A stretch of 64,000 nucleotides of DNA, from contig NZ_JAKJIC010000003.1 in NCBI RefSeq assembly GCF_021864535.1, positions 186,001-250,000 on the forward strand. Reading direction: 5' to 3'. The translations under genes and the position numbers were made by a program. The stretch's first letter is position 1; every line of letters begins with the position of its first letter. The notes under the pieces were generated by a model. It saw only the letters and a list, made by a program, of their open reading frames with translations, was not told the origin of the DNA and searched no databases. Below, piece after piece: positions 46,853-55,972 of the stretch. This stretch comes from Oryzibacter oryziterrae. GTDB taxonomy: Bacteria; Pseudomonadota; Alphaproteobacteria; Rhizobiales; Pleomorphomonadaceae.

Positions 46853-47197
46853 GGGCGTTGCTGTCGTCCGGACGGGACGGAAGCAGGCGGTTCGGCGCGG
46901 AACCGAACGGCGGGACGCCGGCCGGCAGAACTGACGGGGCCTTTCGCCTTGGTTCCCGGCCCAACTCATTGAAAGATCGAACAAAGCGATCGCGCGGCTT
47001 GCCTGACAAGGGCGGGCGGCGACAGGATCGCTTGTGCGCAGCGGTTATCGCGCGCTGGGCAGGCGCATGACCAGTTTCGGGTGTTGCGGCCGAGAGCGGG
47101 CGCGCTCCTTTTGGGGGAGACGATGGACTGCCTGCAGGTCGGCCGCCACCTGTGATCGGAGGCGGCCTATGGCCATGGGCGTGTGCCCGGCACGTGG
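46853..47197. other. Gene-free interval between convergent genes
   Basis: 345 bp. A small hairpin CGGTTC-GGCGCG-GAACCG at about 46888-46905 and several GC-rich stretches; no U-run, no gene, and no recognised repeat family. Confidence 0.5.
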
Positions 47198-48418
47198 TCA
47201 GGAGAAGAGGGCCTGACGCTCGGTCTTGGTCATCTTCTCGAAGGGGTCGTCGACGATGGCGTCCTTCTTGCTGCGCGTGGCCTCGGTGACGCCCTTCAGG
47301 GTTTCGATGGCGTCATCCATGGCGGTGACGGCGGCGGCGAGGTCGGCGTCGGAGATGGCCGGTTCGGTGGCCGCGTCTGCGGGCGCTTCGAGATCGGTGA
47401 CGTCTTCGACCGCAGTTTCCTCGTCGATGGCGTCGAAGTGGATTTCGTCGATGGCGGACTGGTCGAGCGCGACATCGCCGGAGACGGCAACGGCGGCGTC
47501 ATCGGGATCGACCTCGGCAAACTCGACGTCGTGGACGGGTTCGACCAGTTCGACGGGAGCATGCGTCGGGAAGAGCATGTCGGCGGTGACGGGATTGTCG
47601 ATGTCGGCCATGGCATCGATGCGGTCGAAATCCATGGCATCGATGGCGTCGTTGGCAACGGCCTGCAGCGCGGCAGCGTCGGCGGCTTCGTCTTCGCCGA
47701 GAAGGTCGTCGATGCGGTTCTGCTCGATGCCTTCGCCGGCAAGCGCCGGGCCATTGAGCAGATGCGCGTCGGGCCGTGTGTCGTGCGGGTTGGACCCGGT
47801 CGCCACGGGGGCCGGCGACTTGGACACTTCCTCGTCTTCCATGCCCCAGATCTCGATCATCGCATTGATGCGATTTTCGAGATAGCGCAGCACGTGCACC
47901 ACCTTCTGCGTCCGCTGGCCGGTGAGATCCTGGAAGGAACAGGCCATGTAGATGGTGGTGGTGAGGTTCTCCACGTCGTCGCAGAGCGCTTCGTCGACGC
48001 CGGCTTCGCGCATGGTCCAGGCATATTCCTGGATCTTTTCGGCGGCACCGAGAATTTCGGAGGTGGCCGCCTCGGTCTGCTCGACGATGGCGTCCAGCTC
48101 GCTGGAGGCGCGCTCGAAGCGGCTGAGGTGCGAGTTGCCGTCGGACTTGATCTGGGCGATCTCGAGCTTGGTGCGCTCGATGGCGTCCTTCATCTCGCCG
48201 ATGTCCAGGCGAATGCGATCGGCGTCAGGGCGGCGCTCGCGCTTCAGCAACGTCTCCAGGCGACCGATGGCACCAAGCACCTGATCGGTGTTGGCCGAGC
48301 GATTGCGCCGCGCATATTCGGCAAGGAACCAACGGCCCTTTTCCGTTTCCATGACGGCGGATTCGATCGCTTCGTAATCGGATTCACGCAGAGGAGTGAG
48401 TGCTTGCGGATTGTCCAT
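47198..48418 (-). CDS. cheZ: CheZ-family protein phosphatase with long acidic C-terminal extension
   Basis: 406 residues. The CheZ core is in the first half: a long helical hairpin with YMACSFQDLTGQRTQKVVHVLRYLENR at about 157-183, where Asp164 and Gln168 correspond to the catalytic Asp and Gln that attack phospho-CheY. The rest (about 210-390) is an unusual low-complexity acidic region rich in Asp, Ala and Ile (for example AMDFDRIDAMADIDNP). No other chemotaxis gene is nearby, so it is an orphan. Divergent from the MFS gene; starts at ATG 48418. Confidence 0.85.
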   Translation of the reverse strand: MDNPQALTPLRESDYEAIESAVMETEKGRWFLAEYARRNRSANTDQVLGAIGRLETLLKRERRPDADRIRLDIGEMKDAIERTKLEIAQIKSDGNSHLSRFERASSELDAIVEQTEAATSEILGAAEKIQEYAWTMREAGVDEALCDDVENLTTTIYMACSFQDLTGQRTQKVVHVLRYLENRINAMIEIWGMEDEEVSKSPAPVATGSNPHDTRPDAHLLNGPALAGEGIEQNRIDDLLGEDEAADAAALQAVANDAIDAMDFDRIDAMADIDNPVTADMLFPTHAPVELVEPVHDVEFAEVDPDDAAVAVSGDVALDQSAIDEIHFDAIDEETAVEDVTDLEAPADAATEPAISDADLAAAVTAMDDAIETLKGVTEATRSKKDAIVDDPFEKMTKTERQALFS

Positions 48419-48559
48419 ATTTTTGCCGCAGACCCCGTGATAGCTATTTTATTAATGTGCGAAGGCTAAGTTCCACCCACCGGTGTACAATACCGACGCA
48501 CGATTCGCCCTTATCTTCATAGCGAATCCTTCACATCGAGTTTATTACGAGCTCCTCCC

Positions 48560-49741
48560 GTGACAAGAAAATTCGGGCGCCTATCCCCGGCGCAGCTGAT
48601 GAGTGTCTTCTTTGGCACAGCTTTCTTCGTGAATGGCGTCATCCTGCCCTTCTTTCCGGTGGTTCTTTCGGCCAAGGGCCTGACGGGACAGGAGATTGCC
48701 TTCATTATTGCAACACCGCATGTCATGCGGCTTTTCTCGATGCCGATCCTGTCGGGGCTGGCTGACCGGTCATCCGACCGGAGGCTGGTGATGTTCTGGC
48801 TGGTCGCCATCACGCTGGCGGCGACGCTGCTGATGGGCTACGTGACACAGCGCTGGGCCGTGATGGCGATGGGCTCGCTGCTGCTGATCCTGTCCTATTG
48901 CGTCGGGCCGCTGGCCGACACCATCGCCATCCTGATGGAGCGCAACGGGCTTGGCGACTACGGCAAGATGCGCCTGTGGGGCTCGGCGTCCTTCATCATG
49001 GGCAACCTGGTGGGCGGCGTGGTGATGGAGCATTCCGGCGTGCCGTCGGTCTATCTACTGATCATCTTCGGCTTTGTGCTGTCGGCTTCCACGTCCTTCC
49101 TCATTCCGCCGGCGCAGGCGCAGAAGGCGGAAGCTTCGGTGGCCGCGCTCACCATCCTGCGGCGGCCGGCGTTTCTGGGCGTGCTGCTCGGCCATGGACT
49201 GATCCAGTCGGGACATGCGGCGCTCTACGGCTTTGCGACGCTGGTCTGGCAGCAGCGCGGCTATGACGACATGTCGATCGGCGTGTTCTGGGCCATCGGC
49301 GTGATCGCGGAGATCATGCTGTTTTCGGTTGCGGGGCGGATGCTGAGTTCGGTGCCGCCGTTGACGCTTATGGCGCTTGGCGGGGTCATCGGTTTCGGGC
49401 GCTGGGTGCTGTTCACGCTGGATACGGGCACCACGGTGACGGGCGCGCTGCAGATCCTGCACGCGGGCTCCTTTGCGCTGGCCCATATCGGCCTGATGCG
49501 CTTCATCCGCGAGGTGGTGCCGGAGCAGCGGGCGTCGTCGGCGCAGGGCACATACATGATCTTCAACGGTCTCGGCATGGCGCTGGCGACGGCGATCGCC
49601 GGGCGGCTGTGGCCGGTGATCGGCGAGGACTGCTTCTATGCCATGTCGGCCTTCTGCCTGGCCGGTCTGGTGATCCTGATGATCAGCCGTTCGGGCATCA
49701 GCCGGCTGCCGGTGGTGACGCCGAACGCCGTTCTCGCCTGA
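48560..49741 (+). CDS. MFS transporter (MFS_1-like, HcaT-related)
   Basis: 393 residues with twelve hydrophobic segments. It resembles the phenylpropionate permease HcaT/MFS_1-like group: FFVNGVILPFFPVVLSAKGLTGQEIAFIIATPHVMRLFSMPILSGLADRSSDRR contains the loop 2-3 signature, and GDYGKMRLWGSASFIMGNLVGG is typical of the group. GTG start at 48560. The substrate is unknown; no catabolic genes are adjacent. It ends 28 bp from the convergent dipeptide epimerase gene. Confidence 0.88.
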   Translation: MTRKFGRLSPAQLMSVFFGTAFFVNGVILPFFPVVLSAKGLTGQEIAFIIATPHVMRLFSMPILSGLADRSSDRRLVMFWLVAITLAATLLMGYVTQRWAVMAMGSLLLILSYCVGPLADTIAILMERNGLGDYGKMRLWGSASFIMGNLVGGVVMEHSGVPSVYLLIIFGFVLSASTSFLIPPAQAQKAEASVAALTILRRPAFLGVLLGHGLIQSGHAALYGFATLVWQQRGYDDMSIGVFWAIGVIAEIMLFSVAGRMLSSVPPLTLMALGGVIGFGRWVLFTLDTGTTVTGALQILHAGSFALAHIGLMRFIREVVPEQRASSAQGTYMIFNGLGMALATAIAGRLWPVIGEDCFYAMSAFCLAGLVILMISRSGISRLPVVTPNAVLA

Positions 49742-49768
49742 CGGGATTGTGCTGCCTGACGGGTAGGG

Positions 49769-50782
49769 TCAGCCCCACAGATCCGGCTCGGGCGGGTGGG
49801 CGAGCGAGCCGACATAGACGAGGCCCGGCGTGCGGTCGCGCGCCAACAGCAGCGGACCGTCGAGATCGGTGAAGGCGGCGCCTTGGGCGGCGAGCAGGGC
49901 GGGCGCCATGGCCAGCGACGTGGCCACCATGCAGCCCACCATCACTTGCAGACCGGCCGCGTGCGCGGCGTCGACCATGGCGAGCGCCTCGGTGAGGCCG
50001 CCGGTCTTGTCCAGCTTGACATTGACGGCGTCATAGCGCGCGGCGAGGCGCGGGATCTCGGCGCTGGTATGGGCGCTTTCGTCGGCACAGATGGGAACCG
50101 GGCGGGGCAGGCCGGCGAGGCCGTCGTCGGCTCCGGCGGGCAGGGGCTGCTCGATCAGCGCGACACCGGCTTCGAGGCAGGCAGCCATCATCGGGGCGAA
50201 GGTTTCCAGCGTCCAGCCTTCGTTGGCATCGACGATGATGCGGCTCGCGGGCGCGCCTTCGCGGACGGCGAACAGGCGATCGCGATCGCCTTCGCCCCCG
50301 AGCTTGATCTTGAGGAGCGGGCGTTCCGCGGCGGCGCGCGCGGCCTGCCGCATGCTCTCGGGTGTGCCGAGCGACAGGGTGAAGGCGGTGGTGACCGGCT
50401 TGGGCGGTGGCAGGTTGAGAAGGGCGGCGGCGCTGAGGCCGAGGCTCTTGGCTTCGAGATCGATCAGCGCGCAATCGAGGGCATTGCGGGCCGCGCCGGC
50501 GGGCATGGCCGCGCGCAGGGCGTGACGATCCCCGCCGCTCTCGACGAAGGTGGTCATGGCCTCGATGGCAGCGACGACCCCCTCGACCGTCTCGCCATAG
50601 CGGGCATAGGGCACGCATTCGCCGCGGCCGGAATGGCCACCGGACGCGATGGTGGCGACCACGACGACCGCCTCGGTTTTCGACCCGCGAGAGATGGTGA
50701 AAGAGCCGGCGATGGGAAAGCGTTCGACGGTGCAGGACAGGCGGCGCAAGGGCGGCTCCTCAACTTGATCTGCGCAAGACAT
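49769..50782 (-). CDS. Dipeptide epimerase (L-Ala-D/L-Glu epimerase, enolase superfamily)
   Basis: 337 residues. The enolase-superfamily barrel is well marked: LLKIKLGG with the catalytic KxK, IIVDANEGW, LIEQPLP and ICADES as the three metal ligands, and AVNVKLDKTGGL with the opposing catalytic Lys. This pattern (KxK...DxN...E...D...K) fits dipeptide epimerase YcjG/AEE, which racemises the glutamate in Ala-Glu during murein peptide recycling. The first 12 or so residues look non-conserved, so the true start may be slightly later. The dpp peptide importer elsewhere in the window is a plausible source of substrate. Confidence 0.9.
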   Translation of the reverse strand: MSCADQVEEPPLRRLSCTVERFPIAGSFTISRGSKTEAVVVVATIASGGHSGRGECVPYARYGETVEGVVAAIEAMTTFVESGGDRHALRAAMPAGAARNALDCALIDLEAKSLGLSAAALLNLPPPKPVTTAFTLSLGTPESMRQAARAAAERPLLKIKLGGEGDRDRLFAVREGAPASRIIVDANEGWTLETFAPMMAACLEAGVALIEQPLPAGADDGLAGLPRPVPICADESAHTSAEIPRLAARYDAVNVKLDKTGGLTEALAMVDAAHAAGLQVMVGCMVATSLAMAPALLAAQGAAFTDLDGPLLLARDRTPGLVYVGSLAHPPEPDLWG

Positions 50783-50922
50783 AGCTTGCCGGGCGCTGCG
50801 ACGCTACCGGCTTGCGACGCGTGGCGCGTCAAGGCGGATCCACTGGGCACGGGGACAATTTCTAGCCTTGATTTCATGCTGCAACGCCCTTCAATGGCTG
50901 TGAGAGATTCCAAGGAGTGGAC

Positions 50923-52071
50923 ATGGGGGCGGCGTCTGTCAGTGGCGAGCATGCCGGCATCGGAGAACGCGCCGATGCCGATGGGCATGCCATTTCCCTG
51001 ACGGGCGACTGGACGCTGGATACCGTGGGTTCGGCGGCGGACATGCTGGCCAAGGCCTATCTGCCGCAAGGCGGTGTGCTGGTGATTGACGGGGCGTCGA
51101 TCGGCCGCCTGGATACGGCCGGCGCCTGGGTGGTCGAGAAGGCCCGGCGGCAGTTCGTGGCATCGGGTGTGACGGTGCGTTTCGAAGGCTTTCCGCCATC
51201 GGCGCGCACGCTGCTGGCGGCGGTGGAGCCGCTGGCCGAGAAGCCCTTGCCGGTGCCGGCCAAGGAGCTGCCGCTCAAGTGGCTGCTGAGCCGGGTTGGC
51301 CAGGAAACCGCGGAACTGGTGGTCGATGCCGTGGCCATTCTCGCCATGCTTGGCGAGGTGATCGTCTCCTTCGCGGGCATGCTGACCTTCCGGCGGCGGA
51401 TGCGCTGGCCGGCGCTGTTCAGCCATGTGGGGCGGACCTCGATGCAGGCGGTGCCGATCATCGGGCTGATGAGCTTCCTGATCGGCATGATCATTTCCCA
51501 GCAGGGCGGCTTCTATCTGCATACCTATGGCGCCGATGTGCTGGTGGTGGATCTGGTGGGCGTGCTGACCTGCCGCGAGATCGGCGTGCTGCTGACGGCG
51601 ATCATGGTGGCGGGCCGGTCCGGCTCGGCCTTCACGGCTGAAATCGGCTCGATGAAGATGCGCGAAGAGATCGACGCCATGAGCGTGCTCGGCCTGTCGC
51701 CGGTGGATGTGCTGGTGCTGCCGCGCCTGACGGCGCTGGCGATTGCGCTGCCGATCCTGACGCTGGTGGCTGACCTGAGCGCCATGGCCGGCGCCTGGGT
51801 GGTGGCGCTGTTCTATATCGGCATCCCCACCGACGTGTTCATCGAACGGCTGCATGTGTCGCTGACGGTGACGCAGGTGATGATCGGTTTCACCAAGGCG
51901 CCGTTCATGGCGGCGATCATCGGTCTGGTGGCCTGTTCGGAGGGCATGAAGGTGAAGGGCTCGGCGGAATCGCTGGGCGAACACACCACGGCCTCGGTGG
52001 TGAAGGCGATCTTCATGGTGGTGGTCACCGACGGCGTGTTCGCCATCGCCTTTGCGACGCTGGGGATATGA
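50923..52071 (+). CDS. MlaE-type ABC permease with N-terminal STAS domain
   Basis: 382 residues. Residues 1-110 are a STAS-like domain (LTGDWTLDTVG, LVIDGASIGRLDTAGAWVVEKARR). The rest is an MlaE/TTG2 permease with about five TM segments and the family core LVGVLTCREIGVLLTAIMVAGRSGSAFTAEIGSMKMREEIDAMSVLG. In E. coli the STAS part is a separate protein, MlaB; here it is fused, as in many alphaproteobacteria. ATG at 50923 with AAGGAG five bases upstream. It opens a four-gene lipid transport operon and overlaps the ATPase gene by 4 bp. Confidence 0.93.
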   Translation: MGAASVSGEHAGIGERADADGHAISLTGDWTLDTVGSAADMLAKAYLPQGGVLVIDGASIGRLDTAGAWVVEKARRQFVASGVTVRFEGFPPSARTLLAAVEPLAEKPLPVPAKELPLKWLLSRVGQETAELVVDAVAILAMLGEVIVSFAGMLTFRRRMRWPALFSHVGRTSMQAVPIIGLMSFLIGMIISQQGGFYLHTYGADVLVVDLVGVLTCREIGVLLTAIMVAGRSGSAFTAEIGSMKMREEIDAMSVLGLSPVDVLVLPRLTALAIALPILTLVADLSAMAGAWVVALFYIGIPTDVFIERLHVSLTVTQVMIGFTKAPFMAAIIGLVACSEGMKVKGSAESLGEHTTASVVKAIFMVVVTDGVFAIAFATLGI

Positions 52072-52868
52072 GCATGAGCGATCCGGCAGCGCAGCAGGCG
52101 GGGAACGGACGGGATGCGGTGATCTCGGCGCGCGGACTGCAGGTGGGGTTCGGCGGCAAGTTCATCCTCGATGGCCTTGATATCGACGTCTGGCGTGGCG
52201 AGATCCTCGGCGTTGTCGGTGGTTCCGGCACGGGCAAATCGGTGCTGCTGCGGACCATCATCGGGCTCAATCACCGGCAGGGCGGGACAGTGGCGCTGTT
52301 TGGGCAGGACATCGACGCGGCGAGCCAGCAGGAGCGGGTGCAGATCGGCCGCCGTCTCGGCGTGTTGTTCCAGCAGGGCGCGCTGTTCTCCTCGCTGACG
52401 GTGCTGGAAAATGTGGCGGTGCCGATGCGCGAACATCTGCATCTGCCGAGTGAGCTGGTGGACGAGCTGGCGCGGCTGAAGATCGAGCTGGCGGGCCTGC
52501 CGTCCGATGCTTGCGGCAAATATCCGTCGGAGCTTTCGGGCGGCATGATCAAGCGCGCGTCGCTGGCGCGGGCGCTGGCGCTCGACCCGGACGTGGTGTT
52601 TCTCGACGAGCCGACGGCGGGGCTGGACCCGATCGGCGCGGCGGAGTTCGACCAGTTGATCCTGAAGCTGCGCGAGACCCTCGGCCTGACCGTGTTCATG
52701 GTGACACACGACCTCGACAGTCTTGTGGAGATAACGGACCGGATCGCCGTATTGGGCAACAAGAAAGTGCTGGTGGATGGTACGTTCAAGGAACTCAAGT
52801 CGGTCGACCATCCTTGGGTGGACGCGTATTTCAACGGCCCGCGCGCCGAACATCTGATCCTGAAATAG
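52068..52868 (+). CDS. MlaF-type ABC ATPase
   Basis: 266 residues. Walker A GGSGTGKSVLLRTIIGL, signature ELSGGMIKRASLARALAL, Walker B VVFLDEPTAGLDPIGAAEFDQLI and H-loop VTHDLDSLV are all present. The GGMxKR signature is specific for MlaF/Ttg2A ATPases. It drives movement of phospholipid through the MCE complex, the direction still being debated for this family. Coupled to the permease gene by a 4-bp overlap and followed after 9 bp by the MCE gene. Confidence 0.94.
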   Translation: MSMSDPAAQQAGNGRDAVISARGLQVGFGGKFILDGLDIDVWRGEILGVVGGSGTGKSVLLRTIIGLNHRQGGTVALFGQDIDAASQQERVQIGRRLGVLFQQGALFSSLTVLENVAVPMREHLHLPSELVDELARLKIELAGLPSDACGKYPSELSGGMIKRASLARALALDPDVVFLDEPTAGLDPIGAAEFDQLILKLRETLGLTVFMVTHDLDSLVEITDRIAVLGNKKVLVDGTFKELKSVDHPWVDAYFNGPRAEHLILK

Positions 52869-52877
52869 GGGAGATCC

Positions 52878-54533
52878 ATGGAGTCCCGGGCGAATTACGC
52901 GGCAATCGGCGCCTTTGTGCTGGCCATGCTGGCTGTCGGCATCGGCATGCTCGCCTGGCTGGCCAATGCGGGCAAGAGTTCCGACCAGGCGCCGGTTCGC
53001 GTTGTCTTCGCCGGATCGGTGACGGGCCTCAGCGTCGGCTCTTCGGTGCTGTTCAACGGCATCAAGATCGGCGAGGTGCAGGATCTCAGCCTCGACCCGA
53101 AGGACCCGCGCACGGTGGTGGGCGTCATTCGCGTCGACCGGGCCATCCCGCTCAAGACCGACACGCGCGCCATCCTGTCCTATCAGGGGCTGACGGGCGC
53201 GGCCAACCTGCAGCTCGAAGGCGGATCGCGCAATGCGCCGCTGCTGTTCGATTCGGTTGAGGGGCGCATTCCGACCATCCAGGCGGAGATCTCGCCCTTC
53301 CAGGACATTCTGGAGAGCGCGCGCAATGTGCTGAACCGCGCCGACAATGCCATGGGGGCGATCGACGACTTCATCTCCGAGAACGGGCCGGCCTTCAATC
53401 ACATGGTCAACAACGCCGAGAAGTTCACGGCGGCGCTGGCGGACAATTCGGACGGCATCGGGCAGGCGCTGGCCAGCGTGTCGGAGGCGGCGACCTCGAT
53501 CCACGACATTGCCGTCAACCTGAAGGGCAGCACCCAGCGGGCGGAAGAACTGCTGAACGCGGTTGATCCGGCCAAGGTGGCGGAGATCGTCGACCAGCTG
53601 AAGCAATCGTCGGAGAAGCTGAACGCGGTGCTGGACCGGGCCAACACGGTCGCGGGGGGCATCGACCCCAAGGCGGTCAACGACGTGATGGCCAACATTT
53701 CCGATGCCGCCAAGACGTTGGACACGACGGTGGCAAAGGCGCATGACGTGCTGGCGGCGCTCGATCCCAAGGACGTCGATGGGCTGGTTGCCAGCCTGAC
53801 CGAGACGGCGCAATCGATCAAGGACACAGCCAAGCGGGCATCGGACCTCATGGCGGCGGTGGACCAGAGCAAGGTGCAGTCGATCATGGGATCGGTTGAC
53901 ACTGCGACCAAGAACATCGCCGACGTGTCGTCGACGCTGGGCGGCGTGGTGGACCGGACGCGCGAGGCGGTGGCCTCGATCGGCGAGGTGGTCGGCGCGG
54001 TTGATCCGACCAAGGTGCGGTCGACGGTGGACGACGTGTCGGCCTTCGCCGGATCGCTCAAGGATTATACGCCGCGCATCGACGCGATCCTGGCCGATGT
54101 GAAGACGGCGTCGGCGAGCCTTGCCGATCTGGGCAATACCATCAAGGCGCATCAGGGTGATGTGGACGTGACGATCACCAATGCCAAGCATCTGGTGGAA
54201 CAGCTCAACGGCATTGCCGAGCGGACCGATGGGGTTGTTGCGAAGGTCGACAAGTATGTGGACGGCGACGGGCAGGGCCTCGTCAAGGAGGCGACCGAGG
54301 CGGCCAAGTCGATCCGCGAGATCGCCGATACGCTGAACGCCAAGATCGGGCCGATCACCGACAATGTGGCGCGCTTCTCCGGCCGCGGGCTCGACAGCGT
54401 GACGCAACTGTCGGAAGAAGGACGGCAGGCGCTGGCGCGGCTCGAACGGGTGCTCGCCAGTGTCGAGCAGAATCCGCAGCAGTTCATCTTTGGCGGGGAC
54501 AGCGTTCCCGAATATGGCGGCCGGCGCAAATAG
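52878..54533 (+). CDS. MCE/MlaD-domain protein with long 33-residue repeat region
   Basis: 551 residues. One N-terminal TM anchor (IGAFVLAMLAVGIGMLAWLA) is followed by the MlaD/MCE domain (about 38-118, with VRVVFAGSVTGLSVGSSVLFNGIKIGEVQDLSLDP). A very long helical stretch continues to the end. Within it, segments beginning AVDPAKV, GIDPKAV, ALDPKDV, AVDQSKV and AVDPTKV recur; the first three intervals are exactly 33 residues and the fourth is longer. MCE proteins form hexameric rings, and long helical tails of this kind can make a periplasm-spanning needle. Third gene of the operon. Confidence 0.93.
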   Translation: MESRANYAAIGAFVLAMLAVGIGMLAWLANAGKSSDQAPVRVVFAGSVTGLSVGSSVLFNGIKIGEVQDLSLDPKDPRTVVGVIRVDRAIPLKTDTRAILSYQGLTGAANLQLEGGSRNAPLLFDSVEGRIPTIQAEISPFQDILESARNVLNRADNAMGAIDDFISENGPAFNHMVNNAEKFTAALADNSDGIGQALASVSEAATSIHDIAVNLKGSTQRAEELLNAVDPAKVAEIVDQLKQSSEKLNAVLDRANTVAGGIDPKAVNDVMANISDAAKTLDTTVAKAHDVLAALDPKDVDGLVASLTETAQSIKDTAKRASDLMAAVDQSKVQSIMGSVDTATKNIADVSSTLGGVVDRTREAVASIGEVVGAVDPTKVRSTVDDVSAFAGSLKDYTPRIDAILADVKTASASLADLGNTIKAHQGDVDVTITNAKHLVEQLNGIAERTDGVVAKVDKYVDGDGQGLVKEATEAAKSIREIADTLNAKIGPITDNVARFSGRGLDSVTQLSEEGRQALARLERVLASVEQNPQQFIFGGDSVPEYGGRRK

Positions 54534-54545
54534 CAGGGGGCAGGC

Positions 54546-55157
54546 GTGACGTTCAGGTGGATTCGACTGGGAGTTCTGGGTCTTGCGGGTCTCGCGCTGG
54601 CGGGCTTGAGCGGCTGTTCGACCCTGAGCGGCGGCGGCGCTGCCCCGTCGATCTTCGATCTGGATGCCCCCACGGATTTCGGCGGGCTGAAGGGCAAGGC
54701 GGCGGTGCAACTGCTCGTCCCCAAGCCGAGCGTCAGCGACGCATTGGCGTCATCGCGCGTGGCGGTGCGGCAGGGTGGGGCGGAGATCGCCTATTTCCCC
54801 GGGGTGACCTGGAGCGACGAGGTGCCCTCGCTGATCCAGACGACGCTGACGCGCGCTTTCGAGAATTCCGGCGCGGTGAAGGCGGTGGGGCGGCCGGGCG
54901 AGAGTCTGGCGATCGACGACCAGGTGATCGTTGATGTCCGCGCCTTTGAGCTGGATGTGAGCCAGGCGCCGGTGGGCCATGTGGTGCTGGGGGTCAAGCT
55001 GCTCGACGACCGGAACGGCAAGGTGCGGGCAACCAAGGTATTCGACGTGTCGGTTCCTGCAACGACGGATGCGGCCAAGCCCGCGATTGCGGCACTCAAC
55101 AAGGCCTCGGAAGAGGCGGTGCGGCAAGTGGTGGCCTGGACGGTCGAGGTGCTCTGA
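54546..55157 (+). CDS. ABC-type transport auxiliary lipoprotein (PqiC-like)
   Basis: 203 residues. The signal sequence ends in a lipobox LSGC (LAGLSGCSTL), so it is a lipoprotein, probably in the outer membrane. The mature part has the ABC_trans_aux pattern: APSIFDLDAP, VQLLVPKPSVSDALASSRVAVR, IAYFPGVTWSDEVPSLIQTTLTRAFENSG. It most likely docks the MCE complex to the outer membrane, as PqiC does for PqiB. GTG start at 54546, 12 bp after the MCE gene. Last gene of the operon. Confidence 0.9.
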   Translation: MTFRWIRLGVLGLAGLALAGLSGCSTLSGGGAAPSIFDLDAPTDFGGLKGKAAVQLLVPKPSVSDALASSRVAVRQGGAEIAYFPGVTWSDEVPSLIQTTLTRAFENSGAVKAVGRPGESLAIDDQVIVDVRAFELDVSQAPVGHVVLGVKLLDDRNGKVRATKVFDVSVPATTDAAKPAIAALNKASEEAVRQVVAWTVEVL

Positions 55158-55385
55158 GGGACGACGGTTGGCCAAGGCCGGTTAAGCTTGACTGGCATGG
55201 CTTTGCTGCCGTCTCCGTCGCCGGGATGGCCTCGATCGGCGATGCGTCCTCTCTGTTATACTTGGTCCGTGAAGCAATTTCCAAATTAGACTGTTGCCGC
55301 CTTTGTGACGGGTTGTGATACAACAGTGCGCGAGACTGTTCCCTTTGGAACAAAATTGCAGCCGTATTTGCGGATAATCTCTCTA

Positions 55386-55411
55386 ATACAAGGTGTATCC
55401 ATACCTTGTAT
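55386..55411. promoter_or_regulatory. Dyad immediately upstream of a ribosome-binding site
   Basis: ATACAAGGT, an 8-base centre, ACCTTGTAT: a perfect 9-bp inverted repeat ending four bases before the GGGAGG of the next gene. It could be an operator at the promoter or an RNA hairpin next to the Shine-Dalgarno. Confidence 0.6.
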
Positions 55412-55424
55412 TTGGGAGGTAAAA

Positions 55425-55784
55425 ATGAACTTTTCCTATTTCGGTCGCTCTCTCTGTGCCGCGGCTCTTGGACTTGCCGCTTTCTCGTCACCGGTCCTGG
55501 CCGCGGAGATGGTCAAGGACAAGGGCGGCATGACCCTCTACACGTTTGATGCGGACAAGGACGGCCAGTCCACCTGCTATGATACTTGCGCCACCAACTG
55601 GCCGCCTTATGTCGGGAAGGCCGACGAAAAGGCTGCCAAGGGCTGGACGCTCGTTCCCCGGACGGACGGCGCTCAACAGTGGGCCTATGACGGCAAGCCG
55701 ACCTACACCTACATGGCTGACAAGGCGGCCGGCGACGCCAAGGGGGATGGCGTTGAGGGCAAATGGCACGTGATTGCCAAGTGA
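55425..55784 (+). CDS. Small secreted protein, COG4315/PF03640-type repeat
   Basis: 119 residues with a signal peptide (MNFSYFGRSLCAAALGLAAFSSPVLAAE). The mature part has the repeated pattern of the COG4315 secreted family: GGMTLYTFDADKDGQSTCYDTCATNWPPYVG, then a second half with RTDGAQQWAYDGKPTYTYMADKAAGDAKGDGVEGKWHVI. The paired cysteines CYDTC are typical. The function is unknown; expression of such proteins is often stress-related. ATG at 55425 with GGGAGG upstream. Followed by a strong terminator. Confidence 0.88.
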   Translation: MNFSYFGRSLCAAALGLAAFSSPVLAAEMVKDKGGMTLYTFDADKDGQSTCYDTCATNWPPYVGKADEKAAKGWTLVPRTDGAQQWAYDGKPTYTYMADKAAGDAKGDGVEGKWHVIAK

Positions 55785-55860
55785 CGGGCCGCTTGTGAGA
55801 TAGCTGCCTCAAGCCTTTTGCCGGCTACCGTCTGGAGCGCTTTCCCGCGTGACAGACAAT

Positions 55861-55900
55861 AAAAAACGCAGCCCGTTCAGTTTGAGCGGGCTGCGTTTTT
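55861..55900. terminator. Strong bidirectional intrinsic terminator
   Basis: AAAAAACGCAGCCCG then a short loop then CGGGCTGCGTTTTT. A stem of about 11 bp flanked by A- and T-runs, so it works on both strands. It serves the secreted protein gene on the plus strand and the giant gpr gene on the minus strand. Confidence 0.93.
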
Positions 55901-55972
55901 CGTTGTGGCTTCCGGTGATCTCACTCGCCCGAGCCATTCGGCCCCGGCGAGTGATTGATGCGTGCTGGCGGA

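Noticed and set aside
51813-54710. A 965-residue open frame on the minus strand over the Mla genes
   Set aside because: It covers three recognisable plus-strand genes and is rich in His and Arg, the typical shadow composition. There is no start region or domain.
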